From Candidatus Poribacteria bacterium (GTDB taxonomy: Bacteria > Poribacteria > WGA-4E > WGA-3G): a stretch of 64,000 bases of DNA. Under the pieces are notes generated by a model. The model was not told the origin of the DNA and did no database searches. It saw nothing but the letters and a program-made list of their open reading frames with translations. The stretch lies in NCBI GenBank assembly GCA_022825825.1, contig JAJDWA010000026.1:1-64000 (forward strand), read 5' to 3'. Positions 10,260 through 19,318 of this stretch are shown one piece after another. Each line of letters begins with the position of its first letter. Within the stretch, counting starts at the first letter, position 1. A program made the position numbers and the translations under genes.

Positions 10260-11219
10260 TCAATATTTAATGTCAAAAGACTTATAATCGCCTGTGAAGG
10301 CGCGCTCCTCAATCTTTACGTCGTCTACTCGTGAAGCGGGTGGGCCTAGCCGTAGTTTTTCCACCAATGCATCTAACTGCATTTTATCGCCTTCCGCGAC
10401 GACCTCTACCTTGCCATTCCTTAAATTCTTAGCATAACCATTAATTCCGAGTTGCTGGGCGTTCCTTCGCGTGAAATTACGGAAGTTGACCCCTTGCACC
10501 TTGCCACTTATTAACACATATAGTTGCATTTTCCGGTTTACCTCAATAATCAGTTTGACAGGAGTTCCAAGTTCTGGCAATAAGTCGTCATTCTTTTTAT
10601 ACAGATTCTCCTCTTCCGATTCAGGTAACGGGTTAATAAACAGTGTAGTCGGGTCTACATGATTAAGGGCGGCCATATCGTTGGTGGAATATGCCAACGG
10701 AATCATTGCGTCTTCATCTTCGCCATCAAGATCGTACACCATTCGTGAACCTGTGTACATCCAAGCGACACGTTTCATCGGTTTCTTGGTTTTTACATTA
10801 TACAATAGGTCTTCACCGCGTACTTTTTTTGTTTCTTTGTCAACCGTCCATTCAACATTGATGATAACAGATGGGCCTTTAGCAGGAATCTTTTCCTCCG
10901 TTTCCATGTCTTGGTCAACAGGATTTCCGGGTTTCACCCCAAGTTTGTCCATCGCTTCGTATATTTCTTTCGCTGTCGCATCAACAACTATGATACTTTC
11001 ATACTCTTTACCGTTAGGACCGCAAAAAAGATATTCAACAGCACCTTTTAGGTGTGAGTCGTATTCACCGAGTGCTTTGGATATTTGCCCTTTTAAAACA
11101 ATTTTTTTCTCTTTCTCCATAATCTGAAGATGACCGTCTGTCCAAGCGACGTTAGATGTAATCAAAACGCACAAACCTAAGCAAACAATTACCGCAGTTG
11201 TATAACACAAAAATTTCAT
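10260..11219 (-). CDS. Secreted YdjY-like domain fused to C-terminal acylphosphatase domain
   Basis: N-terminal signal peptide MKFLCYTTAVIVCLGLCVLIT; C-terminal VLISGKVQGVNFRNFTRRNAQQLGINGYAKNLRNGKVEVVAEG acylphosphatase motif. Confidence 0.8.
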   Translation of the reverse strand: MKFLCYTTAVIVCLGLCVLITSNVAWTDGHLQIMEKEKKIVLKGQISKALGEYDSHLKGAVEYLFCGPNGKEYESIIVVDATAKEIYEAMDKLGVKPGNPVDQDMETEEKIPAKGPSVIINVEWTVDKETKKVRGEDLLYNVKTKKPMKRVAWMYTGSRMVYDLDGEDEDAMIPLAYSTNDMAALNHVDPTTLFINPLPESEEENLYKKNDDLLPELGTPVKLIIEVNRKMQLYVLISGKVQGVNFRNFTRRNAQQLGINGYAKNLRNGKVEVVAEGDKMQLDALVEKLRLGPPASRVDDVKIEERAFTGDYKSFDIKY

Positions 11220-11253
11220 GAGAGAACTCCTTTGATGTATTAACACATTGTTT

Positions 11254-12087
11254 TTAGAAAGTATAACTTAACCCGTTAAAAATTTCCAGATCATGTTTTC
11301 TAATGCCAGTAGGCGGTTCGTTATCATATCGGAAATTTATACGAAGCGGAAGTGCCAACTTTGTTGTTAGGCGGAACAAAATGCTACCCTCAAACAGAAT
11401 GCGATAATCAGCTACACGCCTCACATGCACCTGATAATATCCTGTCGCGCTCGTAGAAATACGTTCATCCAGCTGCGCTGTCCAATTGATATAATTGGTA
11501 GAACGGATAATACGAGTAGTAATATCGCTTGTTGCCTTGTCCTTAATACGTTCGTGTTCCCACATAGCCCCAGTCCCTAAATAGAGGTTAAATCGTGATT
11601 TAGGTAAACGTGCAGCGAAGCGAACACCGCCTCCTACTAAATTTCTGTCGTTTAGCAGAATTGATTCATTGAATTGTTTTTGGACGAAAGATTCAATCAA
11701 GATGTGATTTGTTAGGTTTCTAATAATGCGTCCGTGTGCCATGCCTTTGTTGGTAAAAAATGCACTGTTTTTTCTACCTTGCTGAAGACTTCCGAAAATA
11801 AAACCGTGATATGTTTTGGACAAGTAATCGGAACGGAATCGTGTTCTCAAGGTAAGTAGTTCAGTATTCCCGCTGCGATACGCTAAATCAAGGTTGATGT
11901 TGTTATACCATCCCGGTTTTAACTGCATCTTCTTCATCGTTTCGCCTGTAAAAATGTTAACTTGCGCTGCGACAGGGAGGCAAATGAAAAGAAAGAAAAC
12001 AAGAAACATCAAGGCGGTGTGAAAAATAAAACAGGAAATTGGACAAATACGTTTTTTAGATGTAAAATAGAGAAAACTTTTTAGCAT
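11254..12087 (-). CDS. DUF481-like outer-membrane beta-barrel protein
   Basis: WYNNINLDLAYRSGNTELLTLRTRFRSDY; C-terminal aromatic FNGLSYTF. Confidence 0.65.
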   Translation of the reverse strand: MLKSFLYFTSKKRICPISCFIFHTALMFLVFFLFICLPVAAQVNIFTGETMKKMQLKPGWYNNINLDLAYRSGNTELLTLRTRFRSDYLSKTYHGFIFGSLQQGRKNSAFFTNKGMAHGRIIRNLTNHILIESFVQKQFNESILLNDRNLVGGGVRFAARLPKSRFNLYLGTGAMWEHERIKDKATSDITTRIIRSTNYINWTAQLDERISTSATGYYQVHVRRVADYRILFEGSILFRLTTKLALPLRINFRYDNEPPTGIRKHDLEIFNGLSYTF

Positions 12088-12109
12088 ATCAAAAGATGGA
12101 ATTTAAACA

Positions 12110-13075
12110 ATGGATCGAATCCTGATAGATACAGACCCTGGTGTAGATGACGCTTTAGCAATCCTCCTTGCGATGAAATCTCCTGAATTACGAGTGGAGG
12201 CAATAACTACCGTCAGTGGAAACGTGCACGTTGAACAAGCAACACAAAACCTATTGACGATTTTAGGTTTACTCGAATTATCTGCATATCCTATTATCGC
12301 GAAAGGAGAAGCGCACCCACTTGTAAAACCACTTGTGAAGGCAGAACACGTACACGGTGAAGATGGATTAGGCAATATTAGTAAGCTGCGCAATTTTGAT
12401 GGAAGTCTACGGTATCCATTAGCACACTGTGAAATTTCAACACTCTCCGGTTTTGACTTAATCCTTGAGATGGTAGATCGTTATCCTGATGAGTTGGTTG
12501 TTGTTGCTTTGGGGCCCTTAACAAACATTTCGAAGGCAATCCGAAAAGATGCGAAACGGATGCAGAGACTTCAAAGCATCGTCTTGATGGGTGGTGTGTT
12601 TAGAGAATACGGTAACGTTACAACTACTGCAGAGTTTAATGTCTTTGTTGATCCGCATGCTGCACATGATGTATTCAATTCCGGTATCCCTGTTCACATT
12701 GCCCCGTTAGATGTAACACATCAAGTGGTTTTAACAGGTGAACGGCTGAATGCAGAAATCGAAGGGCGAAGTGATAAAATATCCTGCTTTCTTAAGGAAT
12801 CCACCCAGGCCTGCATGGAATTTTACCGTGAGCACATAGGTTTTTACGGATTGCATATCCACGATGCATTACCTATCGGCATGTTGACACATCCAGACTT
12901 TTTTGAGAGTGTTGATGCTTATGTACAAGTTGAAACCGAAGGCAATTTGACAAGTGGCATGACTGTTGCTGACCTGCGGCGCGAACGGCAAAGGCCAATT
13001 CCGAACGCAAGTGTTTGTGTCAAAGTAGATTCAGACGCGTTTTTAAACCATTTTTTCCAGCGGGTACTCTCATAG
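12110..13075 (+). CDS. Inosine-uridine-type nucleoside hydrolase
   Basis: ILIDTDPGVDDALAILLAM, VALGPLTNIS, EFNVFVDPHAAHDVF, HDALPIG. Confidence 0.93.
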   Translation: MDRILIDTDPGVDDALAILLAMKSPELRVEAITTVSGNVHVEQATQNLLTILGLLELSAYPIIAKGEAHPLVKPLVKAEHVHGEDGLGNISKLRNFDGSLRYPLAHCEISTLSGFDLILEMVDRYPDELVVVALGPLTNISKAIRKDAKRMQRLQSIVLMGGVFREYGNVTTTAEFNVFVDPHAAHDVFNSGIPVHIAPLDVTHQVVLTGERLNAEIEGRSDKISCFLKESTQACMEFYREHIGFYGLHIHDALPIGMLTHPDFFESVDAYVQVETEGNLTSGMTVADLRRERQRPIPNASVCVKVDSDAFLNHFFQRVLS

Positions 13076-13154
13076 TCAATCTAAATTCTCCAAATGTCTC
13101 CTATAGATTTGTAGTTTTGTAGTAGCGTAATTCGTTGCACCTCTTTTGGAATTT

Positions 13155-13328
13155 GTTGAGTTTTATTCCCGTTATCCCTTTATGTGTCAAATTAGCGGTC
13201 CATACCCTGGTAGGCGCGTTTCCAAAACGCGCCTACCAGGGGGTACTAAATCGAGATCAGAAGATTTCCCTCCAACAAGAGAGTCTCCCCTTAAGTTGAC
13301 ATAAGGGTAGCAAAGCAAAACTCAACGA
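13155..13328. repeat. MITE-like element with imperfect terminal inverted repeats enclosing a perfect hairpin
   Basis: Left GTTGAGTTTT...CCCTTTATGTGTCAA versus right TTGACATAAGGG...AAAACTCAAC. Confidence 0.5.
13205..13241. repeat. Perfect 17-bp inverted repeat CCCTGGTAGGCGCGTTT-cca-AAACGCGCCTACCAGGG
   Basis: Direct reading; member of dispersed GGTAGGCG hairpin family. Confidence 0.85.
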
Positions 13329-13459
13329 CGAACTCACAATTAAAACGTTATAATGTCTATTTTTGGTGCTCTTCTCTGTTCCGTCCTGCCCAACCTACAG
13401 CTTCGCTCTTCCCGACCTACGAAAAAACCCAGGAACTGGAGAGGCGGAAGGTCCGCAAC

Positions 13460-15334
13460 CTAATCCACATTATCAACCGTGAGATCCCACAACAACACAA
13501 TGCCGCCTCTGCTGCTACTTGCGATTGTTTTTCCATCCGGGCTAAACGACACGCAAAAGACCCAATTCGTATGTCCCGATAGTGTGTGAAGGTGTTCACC
13601 TGTGTGTGCGTGCCACAGACGAATAGTGTTGTCTCTGCTGCCACTTGCGATCGTGGTGCCATCCGGGCTAAACGATACGCTACCGATCCCCTCCGTATGT
13701 CCCGATAGTGTGAGGAGATGTGTGCCAGTGTGTGTATGCCACAGACGGACGTCATAGTCATAACTGCTACTTGCGATTATGTGTCCATCCGGGCTGAACG
13801 CGACGCTATTGATCCGGACCCTATCCGTATGTCCCGATAGTGTGCGAATATGTGAGCCGGTGTCCACGTCCCATAGGCGGATGGTTCCGTCCCCACTACC
13901 ACTTACGATAGTTTTTCCATCCGGGCTAAACGACACGCTTTCGACATAATCCGTATGTCCCGATAGCGTCTCGATATGTTCGCCTGTGTCCACCTCCCAC
14001 AGATAGAGGGTATTGTCTACACTGCCACTTACGATTGTTTTTCCATCCGGACTAAATGAGACACAGGTAACCGAATCCGTATGTCCCGATAGTGTGTGAA
14101 TATGTTCACCTATATCCACGTTCCATAGACGAATGGTGTCGTCAAGACTCGCACTTGCGATAGTTTTTCCATCCGGGCTAAACGATACGTTATAGACCCA
14201 ATCCGTATGTCCCGATAGTGTGCGGAGGTGTGCACCGGTGTTGGCGTCCCACAGACGGAGGCTATCCCAACCGCCAGTTGCGATTGTTTTTCCATCCGGA
14301 CTAAACGATACGCTATTGATCCCACGTATATGCTCCGATAGCGTGCGGAGATGTGCACCGGTGTTGGCGTCCCACAGACGGATAGTGCTGTCATCACTGC
14401 TACTTGTGATAGTTTTTCCATCCGGGCTAAACGACACGCTTTCGACCCAATCCGTATGCCCCGATAGCGTGCGGAGATGTTCACCTGTGTCCATATTCCA
14501 CAGACGAATAGTGCTGTCAAGACTACCAGTTGCGATAGTTTTTCCATCCGGGCTAAATGACACACTTCTGACCCCTTCTTTATGTCCCGATAGTGTGCGA
14601 ATATGCTCGCCGGTGTCCACATCCCACAGTCGGATGGTATTGTCATCACTTGCACTTGCGATGATATTTCCATCCAGGCTAAACGACACGCTACTAACCC
14701 CATCCGTATGCCCCGATAGTGTGCGAATATGCTCGCCGGTGTTGGCGTCCCATAGACGGAGGATATTGTTGTCCCAACCACCACTTGCGATGATATTTCC
14801 ATCCGGGCTAAACGCAGCGCTATAGACCCAATCCTTATGCCCTGATAGTGTGCGAATATGCTCGCCGGTGTTGGCGTCCCACAGGCGGATGGTTCTATCA
14901 TCACTTGCGCTTACGATTGTGGTCCCATCCGGGCTAAACGCAGCGCTATAGACCCAATCCTTATGCCCTGATAATGTGCGAATATGTTCGCCGGTGTGTG
15001 CACTCCACAGACGAATAGTGTTATCCCCACTTGCGCTTACGATAGTTTTTCCATCCGGGCTAAACGACACGCCGAGCACCTCACCTGTATGCCCCGTGTA
15101 TAGGTCAAGTTCTTCACCTGTCTGTGTCCTGTATATCCAAATACCAATTGCACTGGCAACCGCAAGCTTCGTGCCATCGGGAGAATAGGCTATTTTGTTT
15201 ATTCCACCTTTACCGAGTCGCATTTTTACACCTTCAGGTAAACCCCATTGAATATAATCTTGGGCAAAGGTGCTTGGTGTGATTGTAAGTGCTATGAACA
15301 GTTTCATCAGAATTGAACACAACATATTTTTCAT
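13460..15334 (-). CDS. Secreted WD40-repeat protein (14 repeat units)
   Basis: Signal peptide MKNMLCSILMKLFIALTITPSTFAQ; 14 units of GHTDxVxSVSFSPDGKTIxSxSxDxTIRLWDxxTGEHxxTLS. Confidence 0.93.
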   Translation of the reverse strand: MKNMLCSILMKLFIALTITPSTFAQDYIQWGLPEGVKMRLGKGGINKIAYSPDGTKLAVASAIGIWIYRTQTGEELDLYTGHTGEVLGVSFSPDGKTIVSASGDNTIRLWSAHTGEHIRTLSGHKDWVYSAAFSPDGTTIVSASDDRTIRLWDANTGEHIRTLSGHKDWVYSAAFSPDGNIIASGGWDNNILRLWDANTGEHIRTLSGHTDGVSSVSFSLDGNIIASASDDNTIRLWDVDTGEHIRTLSGHKEGVRSVSFSPDGKTIATGSLDSTIRLWNMDTGEHLRTLSGHTDWVESVSFSPDGKTITSSSDDSTIRLWDANTGAHLRTLSEHIRGINSVSFSPDGKTIATGGWDSLRLWDANTGAHLRTLSGHTDWVYNVSFSPDGKTIASASLDDTIRLWNVDIGEHIHTLSGHTDSVTCVSFSPDGKTIVSGSVDNTLYLWEVDTGEHIETLSGHTDYVESVSFSPDGKTIVSGSGDGTIRLWDVDTGSHIRTLSGHTDRVRINSVAFSPDGHIIASSSYDYDVRLWHTHTGTHLLTLSGHTEGIGSVSFSPDGTTIASGSRDNTIRLWHAHTGEHLHTLSGHTNWVFCVSFSPDGKTIASSSRGGIVLLWDLTVDNVD

Positions 15335-15416
15335 GATTTTCTTATATCTTCTGTTGGGCAGAAAATGGAGTTGACAGTTATAAGTTTCGCTGCACTCTAC
15401 CCAACTTACGAATTTA

Positions 15417-15929
15417 CTATTGCACACCGATCAGATGCCTTGGAATACGGCGTAGATCAGCATGCGGGTCACGCCGTAACGAACGTGGTATCTCTAATTC
15501 GGGCATTTTTAGTGTATTAAAAGCAACTCGTTGTTCATCGGTAAGTTCTGCGTAAATTTCTCGGAGGAGTTTTTCGATTTCTTTTTGGAATGTGCTTCTT
15601 TGTGAAAGAAATTTCCTGACTTTAGTGCGAATCTGGTTAAGATTACGTCGCCTTTGTGCTGTGCTTAGACCTCCATCGTAGCGATAAAATTGTCTATCGC
15701 TCTCAATGGCGCGATATTCCCGCAAATCTCCCTCTAACTGCTGTTTCTCAAAATTGTAATCATCAACAATATCGCGAATAAGTTTCAGTTTAGGTTGAAT
15801 TATCTTCTTCTGTTCATCGGTAAGTTGAAGCTCAGAACTGCTTTTCGGAATATCTATTAGTTTGGTCGCACCACATCCTGCAAGAAAGCAGCACAGGAAC
15901 GAAGAAAACAAAATCTTACGAAATACCAT
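15417..15929 (-). CDS. Small lipoprotein with LTDEQ motifs (Spy-like helical protein)
   Basis: Lipobox FLAGCGATK; LTDEQKKIIQPKLKLI and ELTDEQRVAFNTL. Confidence 0.55.
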   Translation of the reverse strand: MVFRKILFSSFLCCFLAGCGATKLIDIPKSSSELQLTDEQKKIIQPKLKLIRDIVDDYNFEKQQLEGDLREYRAIESDRQFYRYDGGLSTAQRRRNLNQIRTKVRKFLSQRSTFQKEIEKLLREIYAELTDEQRVAFNTLKMPELEIPRSLRRDPHADLRRIPRHLIGVQ

Positions 15930-15944
15930 AGCAGTTGCTCGTTT

Positions 15945-17453
15945 TTAGTTTAGTGTGTACAATTCACCATATTTTGTCCGAAGATAGTTGATATAAGGCT
16001 CAATCGTCATCGGTTCACCCGTTGCACGTTCAATAATTTCAGGTGCGGTGTACTTCGATCCATGTTGGTAAATATTGTTTTTCAACCAATTGTGCAGTGT
16101 GCCGAATTCACCCTTTTCAATTTCAGTAGATATTTCAGGGTGTGCTTCAAGCGCAGCCGAGAAGAATTGTGCGCCTAATATATTACCCAATGTATATCCT
16201 TGGAACGAACCACCGATGAGTCCAAAATACCAATGAACGTCTTGCATAACACCGTTTTTGTCATCTGGCGGTACAATACCAAAATCATCTTCAAATCGTT
16301 CGCGCCAAGCGTTAGGTAGGTCTTTGATCTCCATTTCGCCTTCCAATAGTGATAACTCAAAATCAAAACGCAACATCACGTGTAGATTATAGGTGACCTC
16401 GTCTGCTTCAGTGCGGATGAGCGAACGTTCAACCTTATTAATTGCACGGTGAAATGTATCAAGAGGCACAGAATTGAGTTGGTCAGGAAAGATATTTTGT
16501 AGCTGCGGATAAAAGCATCTCCAAAATCCTTTGCTTCTCCCAACAATGTTTTCCCAGAGACGCGATTGGCTTTCATGCACACCTGCTGAAGTGCCGCGCG
16601 CAAGCGGTGTGCCTTCAAAGTCCGGACAAATCCCTTGTTCATAGAGTGCATGGCCGGTTTCGTGCATTGTGCAAAAAAGTGCCTCACCCAAACTATCCTC
16701 TTTCGAACGGGTTGTGATTCTAACATCTCCCAATGAAAACTTTGTCATAAACGGATGATGTGTTTTATCTTGTCGTCCGCGATTGAGGTCATAACCAAAC
16801 TTTTTGGCAACTTCCATACCGAATTCCAACTGTTTCGCTTCTGGATAATGTTTATGTAGGCATGAATCATCTGCAGGAGTTTGCGAAGTGATAGCAGAAG
16901 CAATAGGTACAAGTTCTTTGCGCAGCTCACCAAAGACACGGCTGACATCTGCTGCCTTCATACCGTAATCCCTCGGTTCAATCAACGGATCAGCGATGTG
17001 ATCATATCCAGGAAAGAAATTGGCGGATTGACGGCTATACGCAAGCGTTTTTTCAAGGTAAGGACGCACTCTCTCAAAATCATTTGCAGGACGTGCTTCT
17101 GTCCAAACCTGATACGATTCTGATGTGTGGGTTGCGACCTCTGCCATGAATTTTGCGGGAATTTTTATGGCACGTTCATATTTTCTGCGGGTGACGCGAA
17201 GCAAACTTGCTTCGTCAGAGTCGTAACCGAGGCTCTCTCCATAAGGTGTTAGGGTATCAAGTAGTTTTCCGATTGCAGGGTCAGTGAATTTTTCGTGTGC
17301 TATACGGCTAAGTGTTGCAGTTTGTCGGGCGCGCGCGGCAGCACCACCGGGCGGCATGTAAGTAGATTGATCCCAGTGCAAAAGTCCTGATGCGGATTGG
17401 ATATCATTTACCTCAATCAAGCGTATTTTGAGTTCTTGAAATTTGGATTGCAA
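15945..17453 (-). CDS. Carboxypeptidase Taq, M32 metallopeptidase
   Basis: HETGHALYEQG zinc motif, HWDQSTYMPPGG, GTSAGVHESQSRLWEN; probable TTG start after GGAG. Confidence 0.95.
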   Translation of the reverse strand: MQSKFQELKIRLIEVNDIQSASGLLHWDQSTYMPPGGAAARARQTATLSRIAHEKFTDPAIGKLLDTLTPYGESLGYDSDEASLLRVTRRKYERAIKIPAKFMAEVATHTSESYQVWTEARPANDFERVRPYLEKTLAYSRQSANFFPGYDHIADPLIEPRDYGMKAADVSRVFGELRKELVPIASAITSQTPADDSCLHKHYPEAKQLEFGMEVAKKFGYDLNRGRQDKTHHPFMTKFSLGDVRITTRSKEDSLGEALFCTMHETGHALYEQGICPDFEGTPLARGTSAGVHESQSRLWENIVGRSKGFWRCFYPQLQNIFPDQLNSVPLDTFHRAINKVERSLIRTEADEVTYNLHVMLRFDFELSLLEGEMEIKDLPNAWRERFEDDFGIVPPDDKNGVMQDVHWYFGLIGGSFQGYTLGNILGAQFFSAALEAHPEISTEIEKGEFGTLHNWLKNNIYQHGSKYTAPEIIERATGEPMTIEPYINYLRTKYGELYTLN

Positions 17454-17600
17454 GGTAATTCTCCTTAAAATAGGGTGTAGGATGGAATGCTGTAACCTAC
17501 ATTCTATCATAATCGGATGAGGTATTCAACGAAATTTGGAATTGAAGGGTGTGCAAAGTTTTTTGCATGTGTGCTGTCTGAATCTTGGATTATCTCGGAT

Positions 17601-18752
17601 TTATCGGGTTTCTCGGGTTTGCTCTCTCTCATAAAACTCAAGCCACTTGTCCGGGGCAGGACGTCCAAGTAGGCGCTCATAGTTTTCTGGCGTAACTTTG
17701 ATTCCATCAAACGAGACCACTCTCTCCAAATCGCGTTGCCGTTCGTCAACAAGGGGTGGCGGCTCATAGATGACGTTGTTATCGTCATCAAGGTAGACAA
17801 TCTCTATGTCCTTGGGTTCAATGCCGTTGTATAGGAGATTTTTCCTCTGTTCTTCTGTCAATAGAACCCCAAACGTACTCATGCGTTCGCGGCCTTCACC
17901 TATGTTAACATAGGTAATTCTCCCCACTCTGGGGAAATATTTATCAGGGTCGTTGGGATCGAAGAAAACCGTTGATGATTTACCAGGGTTTTCTGCGCGC
18001 ACCTTTTGAACGATGCTGTATTCCCAGACTTTTCTGTTGATGAAACCGTCCGCATATTCTTCAAAGTTGGTAGTGATCGGAATGTCGTGTTGTCCAGAAA
18101 TCCACTCTTCAGGTTTCTCTTTTTGCCGGAGAAGAGATTTCCGCACGCTAAGATAAAAACGATAATCGTTATAATTGTTAAAGTGCGCGCCTTTCTCAAG
18201 GAGCGTCTTGAGCCATGCTTCTTTCGGATAGTGTTCATCTAAGTATGCTTCTTTCGGATGCTTGTCTCTAAGAACAGCATCAAACTCAGCGAGCAGAGAG
18301 GCAGGAGTTTGCGGCTGAGGTCCCTGATAGACACCCAATTCCGCGATGCTTTGCAAGCCACCTGGATATTCCGGGGGCGGTTTCAGCCACCATTGAAGAC
18401 GTTTTCTATACCGTGCGAGCGATTCCCGGAGCCAAGCACGTTTTTCTGCTACCTCCTCAGAGCTGTCTTCTATCCAATGCATAGTGAGATAGGGCGTTTT
18501 GACTTTCCCGTTCAGGATCACCTCGGCAAGTAGGACTTCTACAGTTGCGTCCAGCCATTCTTCCCATGTTTCGACAGGTTGTTGCTTCGCTTCAGCGAGT
18601 TTAGACTCGGAAGCCAACGGGTGCAAGTGGGTACGCGGGCCACGCGGCACCGGCCATCCTTCTTTTACTGGCGGGGAACGGAAGAAGACAAACAAACTAA
18701 CGACCAACAAACCTAAAAGTGGAATCGCAATAAAAAGAGTTTTACGTAACAT
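17601..18752 (-). CDS. Conserved hypothetical, N-terminal membrane anchor/signal
   Basis: Hydrophobic N-terminus MLRKTLFIAIPLLGLLVVSLFVFF, long ORF. Confidence 0.6.
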   Translation of the reverse strand: MLRKTLFIAIPLLGLLVVSLFVFFRSPPVKEGWPVPRGPRTHLHPLASESKLAEAKQQPVETWEEWLDATVEVLLAEVILNGKVKTPYLTMHWIEDSSEEVAEKRAWLRESLARYRKRLQWWLKPPPEYPGGLQSIAELGVYQGPQPQTPASLLAEFDAVLRDKHPKEAYLDEHYPKEAWLKTLLEKGAHFNNYNDYRFYLSVRKSLLRQKEKPEEWISGQHDIPITTNFEEYADGFINRKVWEYSIVQKVRAENPGKSSTVFFDPNDPDKYFPRVGRITYVNIGEGRERMSTFGVLLTEEQRKNLLYNGIEPKDIEIVYLDDDNNVIYEPPPLVDERQRDLERVVSFDGIKVTPENYERLLGRPAPDKWLEFYEREQTRETR

Positions 18753-18985
18753 TAATATTTCTCCTGATCGTATTACCCGAAGACAAGCATGTAAGAGTTT
18801 AAGTAATCGTCAAATTCTTAAAACGCATTGTAAATCTCTTTATTATCGGTGGACTGTTAAGTATTTTCCCACAGTCCATTTTTCGTTATAAAATGCAGTG
18901 TCTTTTGACACTTTTGATGAGAAAATTATAATAGGAGACATGACATAACAATACCATGTTTTCGTGTTATTTTCAAACAAAAAAC

Positions 18986-19028
18986 TTGTATCTATCACCG
19001 CTTCCAACCGGAACGGTGATAGATACAA
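18986..19028. repeat. Strong hairpin TTGTATCTATCACCG c TTCC aacc GGAA CGGTGATAGATACAA
   Basis: 15-bp perfect outer stem plus 4-bp inner stem read directly. Confidence 0.8.
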
Positions 19029-19318
19029 CAACAATAGCCCGCGACGAGATACGCCGTGCGAGCACAAAAATATCGCAGTATACAAACTCTGCGATAAGAC
19101 CTTGTAATGTAAATTACCGAATGTGAAGTGGGGGGTGATTAACCGATAGTTAACACGAATCCACAAGCACTACACTTGGGCAAATTCCTGCTCACGTGAC
19201 AGATAAATTGACGGTCAGTTTGTTATAATCACCATAATCCACGATTCTGAAAAATAAAGTGGTATAATTTACAGAATTCGTATAAAATCATGGTATACAC
19301 ATAAGAAAGGAAACGAAA

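Noticed and set aside
10681-11127. 148-aa plus-strand ORF antisense to the acylphosphatase-fusion gene
   Set aside because: Low-complexity Ser-rich translation, no RBS or motifs; antisense to a well-supported gene.
14110-14904. 264-aa minus-strand ORF and the 201-aa plus-strand ORF 14220..14825 inside the WD40 gene
   Set aside because: Shadow ORFs produced by the repeated WD40 coding sequence in other frames; the -frame with the WD40 motif clearly encodes the protein.
13490-15110. Regularly spaced ~126-bp repeats, possible CRISPR-like array
   Set aside because: Period and content correspond to WD40 codons; no short repeats with unique spacers and no cas genes.
19195-19230. Possible Pho box upstream of the phosphatase gene
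   Set aside because: Only a weak GTGACAG/TTGACGG resemblance; no convincing tandem 7-bp repeats with correct spacing.
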